Assembly (NCBI GenBank): GCA_018268545.1
Contig: JAFDWI010000092.1
Location: 1-6,941, forward strand
Reading direction: 5' to 3'
DNA from: Actinomycetota bacterium
GTDB lineage: Bacteria; Actinomycetota; Acidimicrobiia; Acidimicrobiales; Iamiaceae
Length of the DNA: 6,941 nt
Part shown: piece by piece, positions 1 through 6,789 of the stretch
Layout of the letters: each line of letters opens with the position of its first letter
Numbering within the stretch: the stretch's first letter is position 1
The notes under the pieces: generated by a model
Databases searched by the model: none
What the model was told of the DNA's origin: nothing
The model's input: only the letters and a program-made list of their open reading frames with translations
Translations under genes and position numbers: made by a program

Positions 1-1325
1 ATGTCCGGGCGTGCCCACTGGCCGATGCAGGGGCCGCAAGCGTTCGCCAGCACCATCGCTCCGATGGCTGCGAAGTCGTCGATCAGGCCGTCGCGGGCGA
101 TGGTCTCGTGGATCTGCTCCGAACCCGGGGTGACCATCAACTGGGTCTTCGCCTTGAGCCCGTGGGCCGCCGCCTGGCGTGCGATCGAGGCCGCACGGGT
201 GATGTCCTCGTATGACGAGTTCGTGCACGACCCGATGAGCGACGACGAGATCTCGAGTGGCCAGCCTTCTTCTTTGGCGACTCGACCGACTTCGGAGACC
301 GGGCGGGCGTAGTCGGGGGAGTGCGGGCCGTTGATGTAGGGAACCAGTTCGTCGAGGTTGATCTCGATCACCCGATCGAAGAATGCCTCGGGGTCGGCTG
401 CGACCTCGGGGTCGGCCCGAAGGTCGTCGCGGTGCGCGTCGGCCGCGTCGGCGATCGCCCCGCGTCGGGTCTGGCGTAGGTAGTCGGACATGTTGGTGTC
501 GTAGCCGAACACCGAACACGTCGCGCCGATCTCGGCACCCATGTTGCAGATGGTGCCCTTACCGGTCGCCGAGATCGTGTCGGCGCCGGGGCCGAAGTAC
601 TCGACGATCGCCCCGGTGCCGCCCTTGACCGTCAGTTCGTCGGCGACCTTCAAGATGATGTCCTTCGGAGCCGTCCAACCGTTGAGCGACCCGGTGAGAT
701 GGACCCCGATCAGCTTGGGGAACCGGACATTGAAGGGTTGACCGACCATCACGTCGACGGCATCGGCGCCACCGACGCCGATCGCCACCATGCCCAGGCC
801 ACCGGCGTTCGGCGTGTGGCTGTCGGTGCCGATCATGAAGCCACCGGGGAACGCATAGTTCTCGAGGACGACCTGGTGGATGATCCCGCTTCCGGGCTTC
901 CAGAATCCGATCCCGTATTTCTGCGAGGCGCTCTCGAGGAAGTCGTAGACCTCGACGTTGGTGTGCTCGGCGCGGATCAGGTCGGGGAGCGCACCTTCGA
1001 GCGCCTGGATCAGGTGATCACAGTGGATCGTCGTGGGAACCGCGACCCGATCCAGCCCGGCCGTCATGAACTGCAGGACCGCCATCTGTGCGGTGGCGTC
1101 CTGCATCGCGACGCGGTCGGGGTTGAAGTCCGTGTAGGCGACGCCTCGTTCGATCGCGGCGTCGGGGTCGGCGAGGTGGTTGACGAGGATCTTCTCCGCG
1201 GCGGTGAGTGGTCGTCCGAGACGCTTTCGCCCGAGGGCGATCCGGTCGGCGAGACGCGCGTAGACCTGTTCGACCAGTTCGACCGGTGTTGCGGAATGAA
1301 CCGTGGTGGTGTCGTTCTCGGTCAT
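1..1325 (-). CDS. acn: Aconitate hydratase, mitochondrial type (3' part beyond window)
   Basis: Aconitase isomerises citrate and isocitrate through cis-aconitate in the TCA cycle, using a [4Fe-4S] cluster in the cytoplasm. The visible N-terminal 441 residues follow the mitochondrial-type family closely. IHCDHLIQA is at about 100-108, a GFWKPGSGIIHQ stretch at 140-151, GTDSHTPN at 166-173 and KGGTGAIVEYFGPG at 234-247. SCTNSSYED places the first cluster ligand at C367, and ANACGPCIGQW places the others at C430 and C433. The 63 and 3 residue spacings equal those of the mammalian enzyme (C358, C421, C424). The family is usually about 750-780 residues, so the C-terminal swivel domain lies left of the window. 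The ATG at 1325 is preceded by AGGAG at 8 nt. The gene is divergent from a GntR regulator, with its promoter at 1399-1427. Which of the bacterial aconitase symbols applies is uncertain; the enzyme assignment is not. Confidence 0.96.
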   Translation of the reverse strand, partial: MTENDTTTVHSATPVELVEQVYARLADRIALGRKRLGRPLTAAEKILVNHLADPDAAIERGVAYTDFNPDRVAMQDATAQMAVLQFMTAGLDRVAVPTTIHCDHLIQALEGALPDLIRAEHTNVEVYDFLESASQKYGIGFWKPGSGIIHQVVLENYAFPGGFMIGTDSHTPNAGGLGMVAIGVGGADAVDVMVGQPFNVRFPKLIGVHLTGSLNGWTAPKDIILKVADELTVKGGTGAIVEYFGPGADTISATGKGTICNMGAEIGATCSVFGYDTNMSDYLRQTRRGAIADAADAHRDDLRADPEVAADPEAFFDRVIEINLDELVPYINGPHSPDYARPVSEVGRVAKEEGWPLEISSSLIGSCTNSSYEDITRAASIARQAAAHGLKAKTQLMVTPGSEQIHETIARDGLIDDFAAIGAMVLANACGPCIGQWARPD

Positions 1326-1333
1326 GATCTCGG

Positions 1334-1338
1334 CTCCT
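1334..1338 (-). promoter_or_regulatory. Ribosome binding site of the aconitase gene
   Basis: AGGAG on the minus strand sits 8 nt before the ATG at 1325. This supports that start. It also contrasts with the divergent gntR gene, which has no such site. Confidence 0.75.
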
Positions 1339-1362
1339 CGTCGATCGTTGTCAGGGGGGGAA

Positions 1363-1380
1363 CACCCGCTCGGGCGGGTG
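1363..1380 (-). other. GC-rich hairpin in the aconitase 5' leader
   Basis: CACCCGC and GCGGGTG form a perfect 7-bp stem around a 4-nt loop (plus strand TCGG, 1370-1373). With the promoter predicted at 1399-1427, transcription would begin near 1392, so this hairpin falls about 12 nt into a leader of about 67 nt. It is followed in the RNA by seven C residues (1360-1354) rather than a U-run. An intrinsic terminator is therefore unlikely; mRNA stabilisation or a regulatory role is possible but unproven. Confidence 0.5.
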
Positions 1381-1398
1381 GGACTTGCTCCACGACCC

Positions 1399-1427
1399 AA
1401 TATAGACAAGTCTGATACAAGTGCCAA
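1399..1427 (-). promoter_or_regulatory. Sigma70-type promoter for the aconitase gene
   Basis: On the minus strand, TTGGCA (1427-1422; 5 of 6 consensus) and TATATT (1404-1399; 5 of 6) are separated by exactly 17 bp. Such AT-rich boxes stand out in this GC-rich sequence. The predicted start point is near 1392. The -35 box overlaps codons 1-3 of the divergent gntR gene, so polymerase bound here and transcription of gntR would interfere. The promoter call rests on sequence match and position only. Confidence 0.65.
1401..1422. promoter_or_regulatory. Putative GntR operator inside the aconitase promoter spacer
   Basis: Two copies of ACAAGT (1406-1411 and 1417-1422) lie 11 bp apart, about one helical turn. 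Overlapping them is the dyad AGAC-AA-GTCT (1404-1413), flanked by TAT and, after one extra base, ATA. GntR-family proteins bind short dyads as dimers, usually next to their own gene. A protein bound here would cover the spacer between the -35 and -10 boxes of the aconitase promoter and the gntR start. The assignment to this regulator is inference. Confidence 0.45.
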
Positions 1428-2149
1428 GAATCAGATATCTCGACATCGCCGACGATCTCCGCGGTCGGCTCCACACCGGCGAGTTCGGCGACGGACGGCT
1501 CCCGAGCGAAGCCGAACTCACCGACACCTACCACGCGAGCCGGGTGACCGTCCGCAAGGCGCTGGACGCGCTCCGCACCGAGGGGCTGGTCGATGCACAA
1601 CGCGGTCTCGGATGGTTTGCGTCGGGCGATCCGCTGCGTCAGCGCCTGGGTCGTCTCGGCACGATCGAGGCGCAGCTCTCGGCATCGGGGGTGACCTCGG
1701 AACGCAAGGTCCTCGAGCTTCGTTCGGTCGTCGCTCCGGGCCGGGTGCGCGACGTGCTCAACGTCGACCGGGTTGTCCGACTGGTCCGACTGAACATCGC
1801 CGATGGGCGTCCCTTCGCGCTCGTCACCGTCTGGTGCCCCGAGTCGCTCGGCGGTTCGTTCAGTCGCGAGCAGCTCACGCGACACTCGTTCCACGACCTG
1901 CTCGATGTGCCGCTCGGCCACGGGGTCCAGACGATCGCGGCCGACGCGGCGACCCCCCGCCAGGCAACCCTGCTCGACGTGGCGGTCGGTTCGCCCGTGC
2001 TCGTCTGTCGACGCACGACGTATTCCGTCGATGAGCGCGCGGTTCTCTTCGCGACCCATGTGTTTCCCGGGGCGTTGACCGAATTCACCGTCGACCTGCC
2101 CCGATCGGACGCCTCGATCGCGCCGTCGGGGATCAGGCTGGTGGAGTGA
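1421..2149 (+). CDS. GntR-family transcriptional regulator, HutC/UTRA subfamily
   Basis: A 242-residue ligand-responsive DNA-binding protein. Residues 1-66 form the GntR winged helix-turn-helix: RYLDIADDLRGRL, then the LPSEAEL signature at 27-33, the recognition helix SRVTVRKALDAL at 40-51, and a wing near GLVDAQRGLGWF. Residues from about 85 to 235 match a UTRA effector domain, which in HutC-type regulators binds small molecules such as carboxylates, amino-acid derivatives or sugar phosphates; the ligand here cannot be read. The GTG at 1421 puts the N-terminus where GntR proteins normally begin, and no other start lies close upstream. No Shine-Dalgarno sequence precedes it, and a poor -10-like TATAGA at 1401-1406 would give a leader of only about 8 nt, so translation is probably leaderless or nearly so. 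The gene is divergent from aconitase and likely regulates it and itself. Its last 17 bp overlap the 3' end of the convergent membrane-protein gene. Confidence 0.93.
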   Translation: MPRIRYLDIADDLRGRLHTGEFGDGRLPSEAELTDTYHASRVTVRKALDALRTEGLVDAQRGLGWFASGDPLRQRLGRLGTIEAQLSASGVTSERKVLELRSVVAPGRVRDVLNVDRVVRLVRLNIADGRPFALVTVWCPESLGGSFSREQLTRHSFHDLLDVPLGHGVQTIAADAATPRQATLLDVAVGSPVLVCRRTTYSVDERAVLFATHVFPGALTEFTVDLPRSDASIAPSGIRLVE

Positions 2150-3716
2150 CCCGAGGCGATGCTCCGTTGCGCCGATCCCGATGGATGCCCCGGAACATCC
2201 GGGTGAACGCGAAAACCCCGACGATCGCCAGCAGCAGCGGGACCACGACGGTCACCAGGTTCCAGCCGGAATCTTGCGCGCTGCGTACCCACCAGAGGTC
2301 GACCCGGGCGACGTGGAGCGCTTCGACCCAGCCAGCGGTGAGGTCCGGATACGGTTGCGCCTGAGTGGTCGCGCGCCACAGGACCACGATGCCGTCGAGA
2401 TAGGCGGCATGGGTGAGCGACGTGGTCGTCGACAGGTCGGTGCCACGCAGGCGTCGTTCGGTGACCACCGCGAAGAAGTCGACCAGGACTCCCGACAACT
2501 GGATCACGAACCCGATCGCTGCGGCAACGGCGACGGCGACCCGGCCGACGAAGGCGACACGTCCGGCGCGTAGGTCGCGGATCAACCGGGCGAGCGGGAG
2601 AGCCACCAACGGGACGACCGGCACGGTGAACCGTGCGCCCCATGCCTGATCACCGGCCCAGCCGATGATCGCCGAGTGCGCCAGAAGCGTCGCGACCGTC
2701 GCGGCGAGCGCGGAACCGGCGACGACGGTGTGGCGTCGCAGGAACCATCGCCAGCGGAACGCGGCGGCGATCAGGATCGGGGAGAAGACGAACAGGCCCT
2801 TTCCGGGCGAGATCGTCTGGCCGACCAGCCCTTCGCCGATCCGTGGGGTGAACCGGAGGAAACCGTCGTTCGTGTGGCCGTTGTCCGTGATCGACCCGAA
2901 GCGGTACCAGTTGTACGCCAGGTCGATCGCGAACGCCGCGGCGACGGGCCCGGCGACCAGAGCAACCCGTTTTGTGACGCCGGCGCGATCGCGTGACGGT
3001 GACCCGGCGGCGAGAAGGACCGCCGGCAGCGCGAGGAACGGTGCCATGACGAGGGCGTCGACGCGCACGAGGACCCCGGCCCCCAGGAACGAACCGGCGG
3101 CGACCACATGGCGGACCCGACCCGACCGGTGGGCGCGCGACGCACACCACAGGCCGCACAGCACCGCTAGGGTCGTGGCCGTGGTGTCGAACGAGACATG
3201 CGCGTACACCCAGATCGCCGTCGTGAAGGCAACGAGGAGCGCGGTGACGATCGTCGAGGCCGGGTCGAAACCGAGGTCACCGAGCATCGCCGCGAACACC
3301 ACGATGATGAGCGCGCCGAGCACCGGTGCCAGAAGCGACGCGACGAAGTAACCCCGCCGACTGGGAAGCAACATCGAGCCGTGCGCGGTCTCGGTCCTGT
3401 TTGCAGTGCCGGGGACGAGTGCCGCGGGAAGATACAGCAGCGACGAGCCGATGTCGTGGCCGGCGTACGGGTGGCCGCCCCGCCCGATCGTCGTTCCACC
3501 ACCCGGTCCGACAGGGAAGTCACTCCGGGGCCCCCGACCGTGCACGATCGATACCGCGGCCCCGAGTTCCTGCGCGGCGTCGATGGTCTGGAACTGTCCG
3601 GCTGCGGACACCAGGTACACCGCGAGCACGCCGATGAACAACCACCCCAGGGTCCGTCGATCCGCGCCGCGCCGTGGTGCTGGGGAACCGGTGTCGGCTT
3701 CGGTGGTCACCGCCAC
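2133..3716 (-). CDS. Polytopic membrane protein, GT-C glycosyltransferase-like
   Basis: A 527-residue protein with a basic N-terminus and roughly 11-12 hydrophobic segments, among them about 24-40, 124-146, 155-172, 205-240, 252-268, 306-320, 331-352, 390-415 and 486-505. After segment 1 comes a long, probably external loop (43-95) with the acidic TIDAAQELG stretch and GHPYAGHDIGSSLLYLP. Later come YNWYRFGSITDNG (268-280), SPGKGLFVFSP (303-313) and WGARFTVPVVPL (359-370). I know this motif order from uncharacterised GT-C-like proteins related to family 39 mannosyltransferases, which transfer sugars from polyprenyl-phosphate carriers outside the membrane. Donor and acceptor are unknown. The GTG start at 3716 has no ribosome site; a second GTG at 3710 is an alternative, with TAGATT (3725-3720) as a possible -10 box for a near-leaderless message. 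The gene overlaps convergent gntR by 17 bp. Confidence 0.85.
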   Translation of the reverse strand: MAVTTEADTGSPAPRRGADRRTLGWLFIGVLAVYLVSAAGQFQTIDAAQELGAAVSIVHGRGPRSDFPVGPGGGTTIGRGGHPYAGHDIGSSLLYLPAALVPGTANRTETAHGSMLLPSRRGYFVASLLAPVLGALIIVVFAAMLGDLGFDPASTIVTALLVAFTTAIWVYAHVSFDTTATTLAVLCGLWCASRAHRSGRVRHVVAAGSFLGAGVLVRVDALVMAPFLALPAVLLAAGSPSRDRAGVTKRVALVAGPVAAAFAIDLAYNWYRFGSITDNGHTNDGFLRFTPRIGEGLVGQTISPGKGLFVFSPILIAAAFRWRWFLRRHTVVAGSALAATVATLLAHSAIIGWAGDQAWGARFTVPVVPLVALPLARLIRDLRAGRVAFVGRVAVAVAAAIGFVIQLSGVLVDFFAVVTERRLRGTDLSTTTSLTHAAYLDGIVVLWRATTQAQPYPDLTAGWVEALHVARVDLWWVRSAQDSGWNLVTVVVPLLLAIVGVFAFTRMFRGIHRDRRNGASPRVTPPA

Positions 3717-3724
3717 GGAAATCT

Positions 3725-3734
3725 ACCGGCCGGT
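3725..3734. repeat. 10-bp palindrome between divergent genes
   Basis: ACCGGCCGGT is a perfect palindrome immediately upstream of the membrane-protein start, in the 112-bp gap shared with the divergent lipoprotein gene. It could be an operator, but GC-only palindromes of this length are common by chance in such DNA. Confidence 0.25.
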
Positions 3735-3816
3735 GACCCGGCCCCCCGGTATGCCGAGGCGCAGCGCGCCGCGGCGGCCGAGGCCACCTCGACACCGTGT
3801 GCGCCGAGCGCGCGAG

Positions 3817-3822
3817 TAGCCT
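3817..3822 (+). promoter_or_regulatory. -10 box for leaderless transcription of the lipoprotein gene
   Basis: TAGCCT fits the actinobacterial TANNNT -10 pattern. Its last T lies 7 bp before the GTG at 3829, so the start point would coincide with the start codon. This agrees with the lack of any Shine-Dalgarno sequence. No -35 box at normal spacing is evident (TCGACA at 3789-3794 is too far). Confidence 0.45.
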
Positions 3823-3828
3823 CCCGGC

Positions 3829-4161
3829 GTGGCTTCACGACCTCGAACGATCCTTGTGGCCGGCCTGTGCGCCGTGACGATCTCGTTCACGGCATGTGCG
3901 TCCGCACCGCCACGTTCAGGGTTGGTGAAGAAGCTCGAGCGGCACAACTCGCTCACCCCTGCCCAGGCGAACTGTGTCGCCGACGGGCTCTACGACGGGA
4001 TGCCGAAGGCACAGCCCCCGACGCGGCGGCTGACCTCGGCCGAACTCCGCGCTGTCGCCAAACCCGACAATGCAGGCAAGGTCTCCGCCCCGGTGATCCA
4101 GATCATGCGGTCGGTGGTTGCTGCCTGCGTTCCGGCGACGACGGCACCCGGCGGCCACTGA
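3829..4161 (+). CDS. Small predicted lipoprotein with two extra cysteines
   Basis: A 110-residue protein of unknown function. The N-terminus has positive charges (R4, R6), a hydrophobic core (7-20) and FTAC ending at C23. This resembles a lipobox, although Phe at -3 is less usual than Leu, so it may be lipid-anchored outside the membrane or simply secreted. The mature part of about 88 residues contains LTPAQANCVADGL (42-54) and ends in VVAACVP (97-103). C49 and C101 could form a disulfide. An LTxxQAxCxAxxL start with a late AxxC end is a layout I associate with small exported actinobacterial proteins without assigned function. The GTG start at 3829 gives the complete signal peptide and sits where a leaderless transcript would begin. 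It is divergent from the GT-C-like protein; a shared envelope role is possible but only inferred. Confidence 0.72.
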   Translation: MASRPRTILVAGLCAVTISFTACASAPPRSGLVKKLERHNSLTPAQANCVADGLYDGMPKAQPPTRRLTSAELRAVAKPDNAGKVSAPVIQIMRSVVAACVPATTAPGGH

Positions 4162-4181
4162 CATCGTCGCAAGACAGTGGC
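4154..4181. terminator. Hairpin between convergent genes, possible bidirectional terminator
   Basis: GCCACTG (4154-4160) and CAGTGGC (4175-4181) form a perfect 7-bp stem with a 14-nt loop. It overlaps the stop codon of the lipoprotein gene and ends 5 bp before the acyltransferase stop. The following plus-strand tract is only weakly T-rich (TCTCTT), so it is not a classic intrinsic terminator, but its place between convergent genes fits termination or 3'-end protection. Confidence 0.4.
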
Positions 4182-4186
4182 TCTCT

Positions 4187-5197
4187 TCAGGGCCAGGAAC
4201 GTCGGCCCTTGTCCCGGCGACCGCGATGCAGGGGCTTGCGTGGTCCGAGCTCCCAGGAGCGTCGCCACGAATCGGTGTCGGGCCCCGCGAGCGACGGCGT
4301 TTCGCGATGGTGCAGGCGAACCCGCGCGGAATACCAGTCGGAGGTGACCTCGTCCGCGAGCGCCGCGACGGCCGCTTCGATCCGTGGGCCGAAGTGCCGC
4401 GAATCCTCACCCTCGAGTGCGGTGATCGCGTCTCCGAAGGTGACCACGGTGCTGCCCGGGACGGGTCGCTTGGCGCCTTTGGGGAACAACCGGTCGGTGC
4501 CGTGGATGTGGACGGGGACCACCGGGACACCGCAGCGCACCGCCAGGTACGCCGCTCCGCCCTTGAATGCCTGACCCCAACCGTCGGGCGACCGCCCACC
4601 CTCGGGAAAGATCAACATCGACCAGCCGTCGTCGAGCAGATCGGCCGATTCGTCCGCAGAACGACGGGTGATCTTCGTGCGTTCCATCGGGATCGCATTG
4701 AGCACCAGCGCCGAGGCGGCGCCGGTGACGCGGTTCCCGAAGAAGTAGTCGGCGGCGGCGGCGGCGAAGACCTTGTGGCGGAAACGGCTGGGGAGGGCGC
4801 CGATGAGCAACGGGGTGTCCAGATGGCTGTGGTGGTTCGCGGTGAAGATCACCGGGCCCTCCACTGCCTCGAGACGGTCGAGTCCGCGGACCTCGGGATC
4901 CGCGAGTGCGGTTGCCAGGGGCCGGACGATCGTGTCGGTCACGACGCGACGGGCCACACGGGCAGCAGGCCGGCGCGCCCATTCGGTGTCGTAGTCGGCG
5001 CCCGTGGTCCGCTTCTGCGGCAGCGGTTCGACACCGCCGGGGACGTTCGGTGCGCGCAGCGGGAACTCGAGCCGGTCGAGTGCCACCGACGGCCTGGGAA
5101 GCTGTCGGCGGGCGAACGCGATCAGCACCTTCGCCTTCATCAGGCGTGCGCTGGCCTCGGGCGGACGCCGCCGGGCCGGAGCGTCCTTCGCGGTCAC
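4187..5197 (-). CDS. PlsC-type 1-acylglycerol-3-phosphate acyltransferase family protein
   Basis: A 336-residue member of the lysophospholipid acyltransferase (AGPAT) family, which moves acyl groups from acyl-CoA or acyl-ACP to an alcohol, classically lysophosphatidate, at the inner membrane face. The catalytic H(X4)D is NHHSHLD (H122, D127). Block II is IPMERT (169-174), block III FPEGGRS (197-203, E199 and R202 in the usual positions) and block IV VPVVPVHIHG (224-233). Around the core are a charged N-terminal extension of about 100 residues and a basic, tryptophan-containing tail (285-336); no clear transmembrane helix is seen. The true acceptor may differ from lysophosphatidate. The GTG start overlaps the stop of the LarA-like gene (GTGA) and lacks a ribosome site, so coupled translation is likely. 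Confidence 0.92.
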   Translation of the reverse strand: MTAKDAPARRRPPEASARLMKAKVLIAFARRQLPRPSVALDRLEFPLRAPNVPGGVEPLPQKRTTGADYDTEWARRPAARVARRVVTDTIVRPLATALADPEVRGLDRLEAVEGPVIFTANHHSHLDTPLLIGALPSRFRHKVFAAAAADYFFGNRVTGAASALVLNAIPMERTKITRRSADESADLLDDGWSMLIFPEGGRSPDGWGQAFKGGAAYLAVRCGVPVVPVHIHGTDRLFPKGAKRPVPGSTVVTFGDAITALEGEDSRHFGPRIEAAVAALADEVTSDWYSARVRLHHRETPSLAGPDTDSWRRSWELGPRKPLHRGRRDKGRRSWP

Positions 5198-6789
5198 CGG
5201 ACGTCCGCCATCACGAGCGGCGGGTTGTGGAAGTGGGTGATCGTCGGTTGCGGCCCGACCACGTCGGCTGCGAGTTCGAACGCATCGTCGAGTGTGGAAG
5301 CGGGCCGGAACCCGAGACGTCGGACGGCCTTGGGGTCACCGCCGACGATGATCACGCGGCCCAGGTGTTCGAGTGCGTGAGCGCCCCAGTACCACATGTA
5401 GAACGGGTGGACGCCGTGGTAGGCGTAGCTCGTCCGGTACAGGTGTCGGTACCATTCGTCTTCGGCGAAACTCTTCTCGAAGCGCTGCTCGATCTCGACC
5501 GGATCGTGGGTCTCCGCGAGGACCTGCTCGAAGAAGTCGATGTAACTCGGGTGATGGATCGGGTTGAAGTCCCACGGTGTCGGGTGCGTCATGATCAGCA
5601 CGCCGCCTTCACGCACCAGCGGCTTGTGGCGGTACATGTTGAAGAAATACCCGAGACCGAGGCACATCACCAGGATCGGATTCATCGTCGAGTTGACGTT
5701 GTACGGGCAGATGTAGGGAAGCCCCATCGTCAGGATGTCGGTCTGGCCTTCGACCGTCACGAGTTGCTCGGAGAACACCTGGGACAACGTCGCCTCGTGC
5801 ACGGCATCGACCTGTCCGGCGTGAACCGAGGTGACCGCATAGGGCGCCCGCCAGGAGTGGAAGATCTTGCGCGCGGCAGATGCGGGCATCCGATCGAGGC
5901 CGGCCTTCATGCCCATGAACGTGGCCCGGTCGCGCAGTGTCCATTCCCATTCGCGCTTCGCCAGCACCGACATCGGGCCCGTCGTGCCGAACGTGTCGTT
6001 GTTGAGGGTCGATTCGATCTGGAAGATCTTCACGCCGGCGGCACGGATGACGTCACCCATGCGCCAGTTCGCCGAGTGCAACTCGGAGGCGTGGCGGTCC
6101 ATGAACGACCTGGATCGGCGCATGGTCGAGACGTTGTGATGGTGGCGGATGCTGCGATAACTCGCAAGGCCGGTCGCGGTCGACTTGTGGCCGCCGTCCA
6201 TCGCGACGAGGTTGATGTTGACGTACACCAGCAGATCGCTCTCGGCGGCCCGGCGGTTGATCTCGACGATCTCGCCTTCGGACGTGGTGCCGGGTTCGAC
6301 CAGGTTCGCAGGATCCTCGGCATCGTGGTTGTAGATGCGTCCCAGGGGCGCGAACGCGTCGAAGACCCGGTCGCCGACCGCATGGCGGAGTTCGTCCTCG
6401 GTCATCCGCCGGTGCAGCGCAAGGGCCGCGATCAGATGGATGTCGTCGACACCCTTGGCCGCGGCCACGTCGAGGACGGCTTCGATGATCCGCTGGCGAA
6501 CATCGGGGCGACGCATCGACGGCAACGGGAGCGACAGGTCGTCGAACGCGATCGTGAGCTTCATGCCGGGAAACAGGAGTGCGTCGAGCGGTTCGCTGTC
6601 GCCGAGTGGGTGCGCGAGGGCGCGGCGGATCTCGGCGTCGGGGTTCGCGAAGCCTTCACGTGGTTCGGCCGGGTAGATCACCCGGGAACGACCCGCGGGG
6701 AGCTTCTCCAGTCGGAAGTTCTCGCCGTTGTGGAACAGGATCGGTGGGGTCGACCGGTCCACGTCGAGTACGAATCCGGGGCGGGGCAT
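5194..6789 (-). CDS. LarA-superfamily (lactate racemase domain) protein, possible nickel-pincer enzyme
   Basis: A 531-residue homologue of LarA, the nickel-dependent lactate racemase that carries a pincer nucleotide cofactor; LarA itself is about 425 residues, so this one is long. The N-terminal domain has FDDLSLPLPS (82-91), matching LarA's DHTRPVPS region, and ALALHRRMTEDEL (122-134), where H126 aligns with catalytic H108. YNHDAEDP is at 153-160. GGHKSTATGL (199-208) places K202 on the cofactor lysine K184, and IRHHHN (214-219) places H218 on nickel ligand H200, with the same 16-residue spacing. LarA's R75 appears as L87, and the position of catalytic H174 is about I192, so lactate racemisation is doubtful; another hydroxy-acid reaction is more likely. 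GAGGAGG 7 nt upstream supports the ATG at 6789. The gene overlaps a mini-ORF upstream and the acyltransferase downstream. No cofactor genes (larB, larC, larE) are in view. Confidence 0.88.
   Translation of the reverse strand: MPRPGFVLDVDRSTPPILFHNGENFRLEKLPAGRSRVIYPAEPREGFANPDAEIRRALAHPLGDSEPLDALLFPGMKLTIAFDDLSLPLPSMRRPDVRQRIIEAVLDVAAAKGVDDIHLIAALALHRRMTEDELRHAVGDRVFDAFAPLGRIYNHDAEDPANLVEPGTTSEGEIVEINRRAAESDLLVYVNINLVAMDGGHKSTATGLASYRSIRHHHNVSTMRRSRSFMDRHASELHSANWRMGDVIRAAGVKIFQIESTLNNDTFGTTGPMSVLAKREWEWTLRDRATFMGMKAGLDRMPASAARKIFHSWRAPYAVTSVHAGQVDAVHEATLSQVFSEQLVTVEGQTDILTMGLPYICPYNVNSTMNPILVMCLGLGYFFNMYRHKPLVREGGVLIMTHPTPWDFNPIHHPSYIDFFEQVLAETHDPVEIEQRFEKSFAEDEWYRHLYRTSYAYHGVHPFYMWYWGAHALEHLGRVIIVGGDPKAVRRLGFRPASTLDDAFELAADVVGPQPTITHFHNPPLVMADVR

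Noticed and set aside
1363..1380. The CACCCGC/GCGGGTG hairpin as an intrinsic terminator
   Set aside because: It is followed by C or G runs rather than U, and lies between two divergent starts, where no terminator is expected.
699..1415. Open frame on the plus strand opposite the aconitase gene, 238 codons
   Set aside because: It is antisense to well-conserved aconitase sequence; the translation is rich in D, G, R and V without any domain, as expected of a GC-rich shadow frame.
1322..2643. Minus-strand open frames (1322-2059 and 1639-2643) opposite gntR
   Set aside because: The plus strand encodes a clear GntR/UTRA protein; the opposing translations are arginine-rich, low in hydrophobic structure and have no recognisable motif.
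3198..4574. Plus-strand open frame of 458 codons across three genes
   Set aside because: It runs antisense to the GT-C-like and PlsC-type genes and out of frame through the lipoprotein gene; the composition is that of a shadow frame.
3916..4599. Minus-strand open frame of 227 codons extending under the lipoprotein gene
   Set aside because: It is out of frame with the PlsC-type gene and lacks motifs; the alternative genes explain the region better.
4118..5380. Plus-strand open frame of 420 codons
   Set aside because: It is antisense to the acyltransferase, whose HX4D and FPEG motifs are intact; the long frame reflects absence of stops in GC-rich DNA.
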